This document shows, in pieces, positions 26,629-35,159 of a DNA stretch of 35,828 bases (the stretch's first letter is position 1; every line of letters begins with the position of its first letter). The notes below the pieces were generated by a model. It was not told where the DNA came from and made no database searches. It saw only the letters and a list, made by a program, of their open reading frames with translations. The position numbers were made by a program, and so were the translations under genes. Source of the stretch: Deltaproteobacteria bacterium (lineage in GTDB: Bacteria; Myxococcota_A; Polyangia; Haliangiales; Haliangiaceae); assembly GCA_025353585.1 (NCBI GenBank), contig JANXOM010000351.1, forward strand, positions 1 through 35,828. The letters are read 5' to 3'.

Positions 26629-27698
26629 AGGCGCGCATCCTCAAGCAACTCGACCAGTCGATGCAAGCCTTCTGCCGGGAACGCGTTGTACAAACTCGCC
26701 CGGAGCCCGCCGACCGACCGGTGTCCGCGGAGCGATGACATCCCGCGGCGCTCTGCCTCGGCGAGCAGCTTCTCCTCCGCCGCCACGCTCGGCCCGCGGA
26801 ACGTCACGTTCATCATCGACCGGCTCCCCGGCGCGGCGTGCGCGCGCCACGTCTCGCTCCGGTCGAGGTAATCGTAGAGCACGTCCGCCTTCGCGCGGTT
26901 CCGCGCCTCCATCGCCGCGAGCCCGCCCTGCTCGCGGATCCACGCGCAGACCTCGCCGATCATGTAGATGCCGAACGTGTTCGGCGTGTTGTGCAGCGAG
27001 CGCTCGGCGACGTAGGTGCCGTAGCGCTGGAGGGGCGGCAGGTCCGCGCGCTCCGTCGCGACGAAGTCCTTGCGCGCGACCACCAGCGAGATCCCCGACG
27101 GGCCGAGGTTCTTCTGCGCCCCGGCATAGATGAGGCCGTGGCCGGCGAGGGGCAGCGGCCGCGAGAAGATGTCGCTCGACGCGTCGCACACGAGCGGGGC
27201 CGGCGCGCCCGGCGGCGGCGCGGCCCACTGCGTGCCGTAGATGGTCTCGTTGCTCGTGTAGTGCGCGTATCTCGGCGCCGCGGACCAGCGGGCCGTCGTG
27301 GGCGTCGTCGTGAACTTCTCGTCGGAGGCACACGCGACGTGCACCGTGCCGAAGCGCTTCGCCTCGGTCATCGCCTTGCCGGACCAGACGCCGGTGTGGC
27401 AGTAGTCCGCCGTCTCGCCCGCGCCGAGGAAGCTCGCCGGCACGGTCGTGAAGTGCGCCGTGGCGCCGGCCGTCACGAACAGCACGGCGTACTCGTCGCC
27501 GATCCCGCCGACCTCGCGGATCGCCGCCTCGGTGCGGTCGAGGACGCGGCCGAACTCGGGCCCGCGATGGCTGTGCTCGAGGATCCCGATCCCCGAGCCG
27601 TCGAGGTCCCACAGCGCCGTCTGCGCGTTGCGGAGGACCGACTCCGGCAGCACGGCCGGGCCCGACGAGAAGTTCAGCTTGGAGCGCGTGGTCGTCAC
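26625..27698 (-). CDS. serC: Phosphoserine aminotransferase
   Basis: Pyridoxal-phosphate enzyme of serine biosynthesis, converting 3-phosphohydroxypyruvate and glutamate to phosphoserine and 2-oxoglutarate; 357 residues, the normal length. Motifs match SerC: NFSSGPAVLP at the N-terminus, EHSHRGPEF, TAGATAHF, CDASSDIFSRPL, the cofactor lysine K196 in YAGAQKNLGPSG, NTPNTFGIYM and GHRSVGGLRASLYNAFP. The start is GTG; TAACGT lies 6 bases before it and overlaps the stop of the 87-residue gene upstream, so serC may have its own leaderless transcript. It is followed by the diheme gene with an ATGA overlap. No serA or serB is in the window. Confidence 0.95.
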   Translation of the reverse strand: MTTTRSKLNFSSGPAVLPESVLRNAQTALWDLDGSGIGILEHSHRGPEFGRVLDRTEAAIREVGGIGDEYAVLFVTAGATAHFTTVPASFLGAGETADYCHTGVWSGKAMTEAKRFGTVHVACASDEKFTTTPTTARWSAAPRYAHYTSNETIYGTQWAAPPPGAPAPLVCDASSDIFSRPLPLAGHGLIYAGAQKNLGPSGISLVVARKDFVATERADLPPLQRYGTYVAERSLHNTPNTFGIYMIGEVCAWIREQGGLAAMEARNRAKADVLYDYLDRSETWRAHAAPGSRSMMNVTFRGPSVAAEEKLLAEAERRGMSSLRGHRSVGGLRASLYNAFPAEGLHRLVELLEDARL

Positions 27699-27710
27699 GC
27701 GCCGACGTTA
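27699..27710 (-). promoter_or_regulatory. Candidate -10 element for serC
   Basis: On the minus strand TAACGT (27710 to 27705) is followed by CGGCGC and the GTG. Its TAA is also the stop codon of the preceding gene. It fits the TAnnnT pattern placed 6-9 bases before starts. Confidence 0.35.
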
Positions 27711-27971
27711 GCGCGCGCGCGGCTCTTCGTAATAGAAGACGGTGATCGCGATGCAGTGAAAGGCTTCATCGCTCGACTGCGTGATCTGGAAGTCGGTGAC
27801 CTTGGCCTGCTGGTTGTTGGCCATCCAGTTGGTGACCTTCTCGCCGAGCTGCTCGCGGTCCGCGACCATGGTCGCCGAGAAGACCTTCACACCGTTGAAC
27901 TTGACGTCGCGGCGCAGCACGAGCTGGCCGGAGCTGTTGCCGAAGTTCGCAGACATGTCCCCGTCTAACAT
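27708..27971 (-). CDS. Small conserved-looking protein, possibly Cse60-like
   Basis: An 87-residue cytosolic protein, or 82 if the second ATG (27956) is used; neither start has a good ribosome binding site. The middle reads as strand-helix-strand: VKVFSATMVADREQLGEKVT, NWMANNQQAKVTDFQITQSS, then CIAITVFYYE. This order resembles small Cse60-type proteins, in which a helix is followed by a VxDIxxS-like strand and a final hydrophobic strand. That resemblance is by eye and weak. It lies 34 bases after the Ser/Thr kinase gene and 9 bases before serC. Function unknown. Confidence 0.7.
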   Translation of the reverse strand: MLDGDMSANFGNSSGQLVLRRDVKFNGVKVFSATMVADREQLGEKVTNWMANNQQAKVTDFQITQSSDEAFHCIAITVFYYEEPRAR

Positions 27972-28005
27972 GATTCGCGACGCCGATGGCCGTGAAAAGA
28001 ACCGA

Positions 28006-29259
28006 CTATTCGTCGTCGTCGAGGGCGCGGTCGAGCGCGTTGGCGAGCTTCTCCGCGTCGGCGGGTGACATCGAGGTCGGCGTGAACGCCTTCTCGGCGG
28101 TCTCGACCAGCGCTGACATCCGCGCCTGCTCGACCGTGATGCCGGTGGGATCCTGCGTGATCCACTCGTCGAGCTCTTCGGTCAGCCGCTTCTTCGGCGC
28201 GCGCGCCTCTTCGCTCTTCGGCGGCATCCCGGCCGACGGTCCGGCGTTCCGGCGGTAGGTGATCGAGCCGTACGCTTCCTGGACGTCTTTCCGGAACGCG
28301 ACCATGTCCTGGTAGCGCTTGCCGGGATCCTTCTGCATGGCCTTGAGGATCACGCCCTCGGCCATCTCGGTGATCTCCCGGTGCGGCGCGAACTCGCGCG
28401 GCGACGGCGGCGGCGTGTGGATGTGCATCGAGAGCACCTCGCTCGACTGCGCGGCCTCGAACGGCGGGCGCCCGCACAGCATGTCGAACAGGATCACGCC
28501 GAGCGAGTAGACGTCGGCGCGATGGTCGACATCTTCGCCGCGCGCGGCCTCCGGCGACATGTACTCGGGCGTGCCGAACACGGCGCCCTGCACGGTCTCG
28601 GCGAGGAGCTCGTCCTGCACCATGACCTTTGCGATCCCGAAATCGAGGACCTTCACGAAGTCGTACGACTCTTCGCGCTCGGTGATCCACGTCTGGTCCG
28701 GCGTCATGCGGACGAGGTCACGCCGACCGGGCCGCTTGAGCAACATGATGTTGTCGGGCTTGAGGTCGCGGTGAATCACGCCGACGGCGTGGGCCGCGTC
28801 GAGGGCGAGCGCGATCTGGTTCGCGATGTTGAGCGCGCGATGCCGCTCGACGGCGCCTTCTTTCTCGATCAGATCCTCGAGCGACTTGCCCTCGAGGTAC
28901 TCCATGACGAAGTAGACCGGGCCGTCGGCGAGGATGCCGAAGTCGGTGACATCGACGATGTTCGCGTGGTTGATCGAGGTCGCGGCGCGGGCCTCGCGCA
29001 GGAAGCGGTGGATCGCCTCCTGGTAGCGCGCGAACTGCGGGTGGAGCACTTTCACCGCCACCGGCTTCTTGATGTAGATGTGCTCGCCGAAGTAAACGGT
29101 GCCCATCCCGCCGCGGCCGAGGATCTTGTCGAGGCGGTAGTTGCCGATCGAGGTGCCGAGGCGCGCGATGTCCTCTTCCTCGACGAGCACCGACGAGTCA
29201 TGAAGGCAGAAGCGCTCCCCGTCCGGGAAGCGCGTGTAGCACTTGGGGCAGACCTTCAA
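28006..29259 (-). CDS. Soluble Ser/Thr protein kinase with N-terminal zinc ribbon
   Basis: A 417-residue eukaryotic-type (Hanks) kinase. The N-terminus has C4 and C7 in CPKC, C18 in RFC and a nearby His, a short zinc-ribbon-like element common in myxobacterial kinases. The kinase domain (about 41-300) shows GRGGMG, the ATP lysine K70 in VAVKVL, HRDLKPDN (D165), DFG (206-208) and GTPEYMSPE. About 30 residues lie between HRDLKPDN and DFG, more than usual. There is no membrane helix, and the C-terminal about 110 residues are charged and end in ALDRALDDDE. The start is a TTG, chosen because the ribbon begins within four residues and no nearer ATG or GTG keeps it. The gene follows the outer-membrane protein gene by 3 bases. 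Confidence 0.92.
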   Translation of the reverse strand: MKVCPKCYTRFPDGERFCLHDSSVLVEEEDIARLGTSIGNYRLDKILGRGGMGTVYFGEHIYIKKPVAVKVLHPQFARYQEAIHRFLREARAATSINHANIVDVTDFGILADGPVYFVMEYLEGKSLEDLIEKEGAVERHRALNIANQIALALDAAHAVGVIHRDLKPDNIMLLKRPGRRDLVRMTPDQTWITEREESYDFVKVLDFGIAKVMVQDELLAETVQGAVFGTPEYMSPEAARGEDVDHRADVYSLGVILFDMLCGRPPFEAAQSSEVLSMHIHTPPPSPREFAPHREITEMAEGVILKAMQKDPGKRYQDMVAFRKDVQEAYGSITYRRNAGPSAGMPPKSEEARAPKKRLTEELDEWITQDPTGITVEQARMSALVETAEKAFTPTSMSPADAEKLANALDRALDDDE

Positions 29260-29262
29260 AGC

Positions 29263-30381
29263 CTAGAACCTTGCCTGGGCGAAGAGCGAGCCAAACCGAT
29301 CATCGATCGGGCTCTGCGGGGTGGGCGCCTTGAGGTTCAAGAGCTGAAATTCGAGGCCGATGTCGACCTGGCGCGACGGAGAGAACTCGATCCGCGCGGT
29401 GACGGGGACCTGGAGGTTACCGGCCGAGGTGTCGAAGTCAGGCATGCGCAGCTGGGCAAAGACCACGAGCGAGAGCTGCGGGATCGGATTCGTGGCAAAA
29501 CCAACCGAGGGATTAAAGTCCGGGGTCGCGGTGTTCTCGATACAGTTGTGGGGATCGGCGGTCAGCGCGTTGCCGTTCGCGTCCGTCGTGGTCGCATCGA
29601 TCGCGTTGCAGAAGGACGGCCTGCCCATGGCCGTCGCGATCTTCGGGTCACCGCGCGTGCGCCCGTTGAAGTCGATGCTGATGAGGGTCTGCAGCGCGAC
29701 GATCGCGATCTTGTCTGAGATCGCGTAGCGGACCGGAAACCCGAGATCGAGCGAGAACTGCGTGACGCCGGACTGGTAGTGGCCCGACGGCAGCGCGCCG
29801 CTGTTAATGTCGCACGCGGCCGGCGGGTTGGGGTCGTTACTGCAGAACTGTGGGATCGCGAAGCGATGGAGGTTCGCCGCGAGCCGGATGTCGACGAGGT
29901 CGTAGGCGAGCGCGGCCTCGAACCCCGCGTACACCGAGTACTGGTGGAAGTTGTACGCGCTCGTGAGGCCGCCGATGACCGAGAAGTTATCGGTGATGCC
30001 GTGGATGGCCTCGACGCTCACGCCGGCGCTTTTGAAAGCGCCCTTCGCCGTCAGATCGGTGCCAACGCCGAGCCGGACCTGCGTCAGCTTCTGCGTCATC
30101 GTTAGCGGGCGGAGGATCTCGTTCTGCGGATAGCTCTGCAGCGTGAAGAGCCCACCGGCCGTCACGAGCGGCTGGTTCTTCGCGTCGTCCGGATCCTCGT
30201 CGGTGTCCTCGCCGGAGTCGGCGTCGCCCTTGTCACCCTTGCCCTCATCATCGTCGCTGCTCTCGTCGTCGCCATCACTGTCGTGGCTCTTCGCGAACGC
30301 GAGGTGGTGGTGGCCGTGTAGCGCGATCGTGGCCAGGCTCGCTGCCAGCACGAACGCAATCCGCGTTGGAAGCCTCACCAC
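29263..30381 (-). CDS. Putative outer-membrane beta-barrel protein with acidic N-terminal region
   Basis: A 372-residue exported protein. The signal peptide (IAFVLAASLATIALHGHH, cut after AFA) is followed by about 40 residues made almost wholly of Asp, Glu, Ser, Gly and Lys (about 31-68), which may bind cations. The remainder alternates amphipathic strands such as QVRLGVGTDLTAKG, VEAIHGITDNFSVIGGL and LSLVVFAQLRMPDF. It ends in phenylalanine (FAQARF), as outer-membrane barrels often do. Loops contain two pairs of cysteines. I recognise no named family. The start is one of two adjacent GTG codons; TAGCAT lies 9 bases before the first. It heads the cluster with the Ser/Thr kinase. Confidence 0.78.
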   Translation of the reverse strand: MVRLPTRIAFVLAASLATIALHGHHHLAFAKSHDSDGDDESSDDDEGKGDKGDADSGEDTDEDPDDAKNQPLVTAGGLFTLQSYPQNEILRPLTMTQKLTQVRLGVGTDLTAKGAFKSAGVSVEAIHGITDNFSVIGGLTSAYNFHQYSVYAGFEAALAYDLVDIRLAANLHRFAIPQFCSNDPNPPAACDINSGALPSGHYQSGVTQFSLDLGFPVRYAISDKIAIVALQTLISIDFNGRTRGDPKIATAMGRPSFCNAIDATTTDANGNALTADPHNCIENTATPDFNPSVGFATNPIPQLSLVVFAQLRMPDFDTSAGNLQVPVTARIEFSPSRQVDIGLEFQLLNLKAPTPQSPIDDRFGSLFAQARF

Positions 30382-30396
30382 TCGGAGGAAATGCTA
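30382..30396 (-). promoter_or_regulatory. Candidate -10 element for the outer-membrane protein/kinase genes
   Basis: On the minus strand TAGCAT (30396 to 30391) is followed by nine bases and then GTG. It fits the same TAnnnT pattern. No Shine-Dalgarno is seen before the GTG. Confidence 0.35.
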
Positions 30397-30431
30397 CCGC
30401 ATGTGGACGCAGCGCGCGTTGCTTGCCGCCG

Positions 30432-30463
30432 AAAACACGAAGGGCCCGCCACCGGCGAGCCCT
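30432..30463 (-). terminator. Intrinsic terminator of the H1-like gene
   Basis: On the minus strand AGGGCTCGCC pairs with GGCGGGCCCT (one T-G pair) around a 3-base GGT loop (30463 to 30441), followed by TCGTGTTTTC. It begins 28 bases beyond the stop of the H1-like gene. It separates that gene from the outer-membrane protein gene. Confidence 0.75.
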
Positions 30464-30490
30464 CCCTGCTTCTCGAAAGAGAAAGAGTAG

Positions 30491-30868
30491 TTACTTCTTA
30501 CCCTTCTTGCCGCCCGCCTTCTTCGCGGGCGCCTTCTTCGCGGGCGCCTTCTTCGCGGGCGCCTTCTTGGCCGGCGCCGCCTTCTTCGCGGGCGCCGCCT
30601 TCTTCGCGGCGGGCGCCTTCTTGGCGGCCGTGGTCTTGCGCTTGGACCCGCCGACCTGGCGCTCCTTGCGGGCGACGTCGCCGTCGCCATCGACGTAGTA
30701 CAGGTACTTGCTGTAGTCCATCTCGATGCCAGCCGCGGCGATCTTCTGCGCCTTGCCCTTCGGCTGACCCGGCTGCTTGCGGGGCGTCGCCCACACATCG
30801 CCCGTCTTCACGTAGTACATCAGGTTGTTGTCCCGCTTGATCCCAGTCTTCGCGATCTTCTCACCCAT
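30491..30868 (-). CDS. Histone H1-like protein with a duplicated N-terminal motif
   Basis: A 125-residue, very basic protein, probably DNA-binding. Residues about 79-125 are a lysine/alanine/proline tail of AKKAPAKKA units, like eukaryotic H1 tails and bacterial H1-like proteins. The N-terminal part has two related copies of a short motif, GIKRDNNLMYYVKTGDVWA (9-27) and GIEMDYSKYLYYVDGDGDVA (47-66). Each is preceded by an IA and keeps G-I, D, L, YYV and GDV. A GGGAGG lies about 10 bases before the ATG. TACCCT (30891 to 30886) is 17 bases upstream and may be the -10. A clear terminator follows the stop. Likely role: nucleoid compaction or gene silencing; this is by analogy with the tail only. 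Confidence 0.88.
   Translation of the reverse strand: MGEKIAKTGIKRDNNLMYYVKTGDVWATPRKQPGQPKGKAQKIAAAGIEMDYSKYLYYVDGDGDVARKERQVGGSKRKTTAAKKAPAAKKAAPAKKAAPAKKAPAKKAPAKKAPAKKAGGKKGKK
30515..30633. repeat. Tandem 15-bp repeats in the H1-like tail
   Basis: Three exact copies of CGCCTTCTTCGCGGG (30515-30529, 30530-30544, 30545-30559) and a variant at 30560-30574 are followed by imperfect units to about 30633. They encode the PAKKA repeats. The DNA identity suggests slippage and length variation. Confidence 0.8.
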
Positions 30869-30931
30869 GGTGCAAACCCTCCCTCAGGGTAGTTCGCGGG
30901 GAGCCTAGGTGAGGGGTCTGACATTCGCCGC

Positions 30932-30973
30932 AAAAAAATCGTCGTCGGAGATCTGGGACCCCTCCGACGACGA
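30932..30973 (-). terminator. Intrinsic terminator of the pcnB-methyltransferase transcript
   Basis: On the minus strand TCGTCGTCGGAG and CTCCGACGACGA form a perfect 12-bp stem with an 11-base loop, followed directly by seven T residues (30938 to 30932). This is a textbook rho-independent terminator, about 125 bases beyond the methyltransferase stop and just upstream of the H1-like gene. A third copy at 31014-31004 can pair with the same 3' arm over 11 bases, which would disrupt the terminator. Confidence 0.85.
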
Positions 30974-31018
30974 ATGTTCGCCGCGAAAAGTCGGCCCGCG
31001 GTTCCGACGACGATAGCC

Positions 31019-31027
31019 TGTGGATAA
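31019..31027 (-). promoter_or_regulatory. Perfect DnaA box (TTATCCACA)
   Basis: TGTGGATAA on the plus strand is the exact complement of the DnaA consensus TTATCCACA. It sits in the middle of the repeat array. A 9-mer this AT-rich is uncommon by chance in such DNA, but I see only one, and no dnaA, dnaN or further boxes, so it does not by itself mark an origin. Confidence 0.4.
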
Positions 31028-31095
31028 CTGATTCCTCGTCGGAGATCGGAAATCGCGCAAATCCTCGTCGGGAAAGAGGAATTCCTCGTCGAGGA

Positions 31096-31965
<870 letters not shown>

Positions 31966-31967
31966 GC

Positions 31968-33479
31968 CTACCGGAACCGGCCGCCGCGCCGGCGGCGGCG
32001 GCGCTTGCGCGGTTCGCCGTCCTCGCCGAGCTCGCCGTCGTCGCCGCTCTTGCCGCCGTTGCCACCGGTCGCGGCCGGCGCGGGGAGATCGGAGATGTCG
32101 CGGCCTTGGGCACGCTCGAGGAGGCCGAACAGGAGGACGGCGTCGTCGATGAGATCGCGCCCGCCGGCGAGCTCGGCCTGGACGCCCTTCTTGCGGGCGA
32201 GGGCGAGCTTGCGCTGCGCGACGAGCAGGTAGCGGAGGCGCTCGGCGTCGCGGCGCGTGACGTGGAGCTGGACGATCGGCGGGTCGGCGAGCTCGTGGAT
32301 CGCCGCGGTCAGGTCGGTCGAGCGCAGCTCGTCGGGGACGAACGGCGCGAGCAGCGAGGCGAACGCGACGGCGTTCGAGGGGTCGCGGCCCTCGGCGATC
32401 GCGACGTCGATCTGCGCCATCGTGGCCCACGCGTGCGCGCGGCGCTTCGCGAGGTCGCCGCCACCGGTGCCGCCGGCGTCGACGAACGAGAGCTGGATCG
32501 GCTGCGCCTTGGCCGGGCGGTGGCGCGGCTCCTCGGCCCAGACCCGGCGCCAGGACTCCTCTTCCTCGTCGAGCTCGACGGGCTCGTCCGCGTCCGGCGC
32601 GGTCTCGACGGCCTCGGCGACGGCCGCGAGCGCGACCTCCGGGTCTTCGGCCTCGTCGCCCTGGGGCTCGTCCTCGTATTCGCGGAGCGGGACGGTCGGC
32701 CGGGGCGCGAGCTCGCTGCCCGCGGGCGCCTTGCTGGGCGCGCCGGGGCCTTCGAGGAGGCCGGCGAGGTACGGCGAGAGCACGGCGAGGACGCCCGTCT
32801 CGACCATGAGCTCGAACGAGCGCCGGGCCGCGCCGCCGCGGAGGAGGCGGTGCATCTCCTCGAGGAGCCGGGGCGGGGCGCACTTGCTGATCTCGCCGCG
32901 CCAGCGCAGGAGCGCCTTCCAGGTGGCTGGCTCGAAGCCAAAATCGAGGCGCGCCGCGAACTTGAGCGCGCGCAGCATGCGGACGGGGTCTTCCTGGAAG
33001 CGGACGTCCGGGTCGCCGATGGTGCGGACGAGCTTGGCGTCGAGGTCGGCGAGGCCGCCGACGTGGTCGATGACCTCCTCGCGCTCGACATCATAGAAGA
33101 GGCCGTTGATCGTGAAGTCGCGGCGGCGGGCGTCTTCGGTCTCGGTGCCGAAGACGTTATCGCGGCGGATCAGGAGCTCGCTGTCATCCCCGTCCTCGCG
33201 GGCGGGGTTCGCGCGGAAGGTCGCGACCTCGATGTTCTTCGAGCCGAAGAACACGTGGGCGAGCCGGAAGCGGCGCCCGATGATCCGGGTGTTGCGGAAG
33301 GTGGCCTTGACCTCGTTCGGCGTGGCGCTCGTGGCCACGTCGAAGTCCTTCGGCTTCTTGCCGACCAGGAGGTCGCGGACGCAGCCGCCGACGAGGTAGG
33401 CCTTGTGACCGGCGCGCGCGAGCTTGCGCACAACCCGATCCGCGTCGGCGTCGATCGCGTCGCGGTCCAGCGTTGGCAT
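31968..33479 (-). CDS. pcnB: Poly(A) polymerase (PcnB type nucleotidyltransferase)
   Basis: A class II nucleotidyltransferase of 503 residues adding A residues to RNA 3' ends. The catalytic motif is LVGGCVRDLLVG with D45 and D47 in KDFDVAT. The signature IIGRRFRLAHV (66-76) marks poly(A) polymerases against CCA-adding enzymes. RRRDFTINGLFYD and EDPVRMLRALKFAARLDF follow. Residues about 285-335 are an acidic insert (EYEDEPQGDEAEDPEVALAA, LDEEEES), and the tail is Gly-rich then RKRRRRRRGGRFR. Both extras are unlike E. coli PcnB, which is shorter here, although its own C-terminus is also basic. The start ATG at 33479 is chosen because the family N-terminus follows. The gene is divergent from the hybrid kinase. 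Confidence 0.92.
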   Translation of the reverse strand: MPTLDRDAIDADADRVVRKLARAGHKAYLVGGCVRDLLVGKKPKDFDVATSATPNEVKATFRNTRIIGRRFRLAHVFFGSKNIEVATFRANPAREDGDDSELLIRRDNVFGTETEDARRRDFTINGLFYDVEREEVIDHVGGLADLDAKLVRTIGDPDVRFQEDPVRMLRALKFAARLDFGFEPATWKALLRWRGEISKCAPPRLLEEMHRLLRGGAARRSFELMVETGVLAVLSPYLAGLLEGPGAPSKAPAGSELAPRPTVPLREYEDEPQGDEAEDPEVALAAVAEAVETAPDADEPVELDEEEESWRRVWAEEPRHRPAKAQPIQLSFVDAGGTGGGDLAKRRAHAWATMAQIDVAIAEGRDPSNAVAFASLLAPFVPDELRSTDLTAAIHELADPPIVQLHVTRRDAERLRYLLVAQRKLALARKKGVQAELAGGRDLIDDAVLLFGLLERAQGRDISDLPAPAATGGNGGKSGDDGELGEDGEPRKRRRRRRGGRFR

Positions 33480-33600
33480 TGGCCGAGAGCCGTAACACGA
33501 CGTGACGAATGGGCGCAAGTGCCCGATCCCACTACGCTGTTTGACAAACGCCCCATCGACACCCCTCACTCACGCTATCGCACACTCATACTCTCGGCGA
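33480..33600. promoter_or_regulatory. Divergent spacer between pcnB and the hybrid kinase
   Basis: In these 121 bases the plus strand shows TACTCT (33589-33594) 6 bases before the kinase GTG, or CATACT 8 bases before it, fitting the short-leader pattern. TTGACA at 33541-33546 looks like a -35 box but has no -10 at a normal distance. For pcnB only a weak TACGGC lies 9 bases before the ATG. Confidence 0.35.
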
Positions 33601-35112
33601 GTGGGCCGAACCAGGGATCACGTGACCTCGCTGGCGGGCATTGCGATCGAGTTCCATCGGGTCCCCGTTGCGGCGGTGATCTACGAGCTCGATGGGTCAA
33701 TTTTGGCCGTCAACCCGACGATGAGCGCCCTCGTGGGCGCGGACACCGGCGTCCTGTCCGGCAGCCACGTGGGAAACCCCACCCCGGACATGCGGATGAG
33801 CTGGCCCGAGATCGCGGCCGCGATCCGCGCCCACGGCGAGGCGACCCGCGAGATCACGCTCACCACCCCGACCGGCCCGCGCATCATGCAGTGGCTCGGC
33901 TGGATCGCCGAGGTCGACACGCGGCCCGTCATCATCGCGCTCGCGATCGACGTCACGGCGCGCAAGCACGCCGAGGCGCGGGCGGCCCACGAGGAGCAGC
34001 AGGCGGCGAAGCAGCGGCTCGAGAGCCTCGGGCTCGTCGCGGGCGGCATCGCGCACGACTTCAACAACCTGCTCGTCGGCGTGCTCGCGGAGGCGAGCGC
34101 CACGCAGGAGGACCGCTCGCTGTCGGAGTCGGCGCGCGAGTCGCTGCAGCAGATCGAGGCGGCGGCCAAGCGCATGGCGCAGCTGACCCGCCAGCTGCTC
34201 GCGTACGCGGGGCGCGGGCGCTTCGTCACGGCGATCTTCGATCCGGACACGCTGCTGCGCGAGGTCGGCGAGTCGCTCGTGCGGCAGGTGCGCGAGGACG
34301 CGTTCGTCTCGGTCGAGCCGGCGGCGGGCGAGCTCGTGATCGAGGCCGACCCGTCGCTCCTGCGGCAGGTGCTGACGAACCTCGTCGCGAACGCGTCCGA
34401 CGCGCTGACCGACGCGGGCGGCCGCATCGCGATCACGTCGCGCATGATCATGACGCGCGACCGGCCGTGGTGGCAGCTCGAGGTCGCGGACGACGGCGTC
34501 GGCATCTCGGCCGAGGCGTTGCCGCGCGTGTTCGATCCGTTCTTCTCGACGAAGCAGGAGCGGCACGGGCTCGGCCTGTCCGCGGTGCAGGGCATCGTGC
34601 GGCGGCTCGGCGGCGAGATCGAGGTCGACACGACGCCGGGCAAGGGGACGCGGTTCCGGGTGCAGCTGCCGGTGGTCCCGGGCGGGCCGCCGGCGCGGCG
34701 CCCGACGACGCAGCGGATGTCGAAGATCGAGCTCCTGCGCGAGGTGCGCGTGCTGATCGCGGACGACGAGCCCGCCGTGCGCACGACGGTGCGGCGGCTC
34801 CTCGAGCGGCGGGGCGCGAACGTCGTGATGGCGGTCGATGGCGCGGAGGCGGAGCTGCGGCTCGCCGAGCAGCGGTTCGACCTGGTGATCCTCGACGTGA
34901 CGATGCCGGGCCGCGGCGGGTACGAGGTGCTGCCGACGTGCCGGGCCGTGCAGCCGGAGGCGCGCGTGATCCTGATGTCGGGCTACACGGAGCGGATCGG
35001 CGAGATCGAGCCCGACGCGTTCCTCGAGAAGCCGTTCACGGCGAAGACCCTGGACCAGACGATCGACGAGGTCCTGCTCGTGCCGCGCGCGCTGGCCGGC
35101 CACCCGAAATAG
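33601..35112 (+). CDS. Soluble PAS histidine kinase with C-terminal receiver (hybrid kinase)
   Basis: A 503-residue cytosolic hybrid sensor. A PAS domain covers about 12-125 (VPVAAVIYELDGSILAVNPT, WIAEVDTRPVIIALAIDVTA). The kinase core has phospho-accepting H152 in GGIAHDFNNLLVG, N box NLVANASDAL, DDGVGI and RHGLGLSAVQG. The receiver (about 382-495) shows ADDE near 387-390, phosphorylation site D432 in VILDVTMPG and K477 in LEKPF. The order and the HDFNNLL box match the kinase at 10948-12819. The GTG at 33601 is preferred because TACTCT lies 6 bases before it; a GTG at 33622 with AGGGA four bases upstream is a good alternative. No response regulator with an output domain is adjacent. Confidence 0.92.
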   Translation: MGRTRDHVTSLAGIAIEFHRVPVAAVIYELDGSILAVNPTMSALVGADTGVLSGSHVGNPTPDMRMSWPEIAAAIRAHGEATREITLTTPTGPRIMQWLGWIAEVDTRPVIIALAIDVTARKHAEARAAHEEQQAAKQRLESLGLVAGGIAHDFNNLLVGVLAEASATQEDRSLSESARESLQQIEAAAKRMAQLTRQLLAYAGRGRFVTAIFDPDTLLREVGESLVRQVREDAFVSVEPAAGELVIEADPSLLRQVLTNLVANASDALTDAGGRIAITSRMIMTRDRPWWQLEVADDGVGISAEALPRVFDPFFSTKQERHGLGLSAVQGIVRRLGGEIEVDTTPGKGTRFRVQLPVVPGGPPARRPTTQRMSKIELLREVRVLIADDEPAVRTTVRRLLERRGANVVMAVDGAEAELRLAEQRFDLVILDVTMPGRGGYEVLPTCRAVQPEARVILMSGYTERIGEIEPDAFLEKPFTAKTLDQTIDEVLLVPRALAGHPK

Positions 35113-35153
35113 CAAACTTCGGCCAACGCGGGAGGCAGGCTCGGCACTCTGGG

Positions 35154-35159
35154 TACGAT
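35154..35159 (+). promoter_or_regulatory. Candidate -10 element for the sigma factor gene
   Basis: TACGAT overlaps the first ATG (35158). If it is a -10, transcription would start near 35166 and the second ATG (35176) would be the true start with a leader of about 10 bases. No good -35 is seen. Confidence 0.25.

Noticed and set aside
30515..30574. CRISPR-like array from the 15-bp repeats.
   Set aside because: The repeats are tandem without spacers, lie in frame in the H1-like gene and encode its PAKKA tail.
33541..33546. TTGACA read as a -35 box for the hybrid kinase gene.
   Set aside because: No -10-like sequence lies 16-19 bases downstream, and the better -10 candidate is about 40 bases away.
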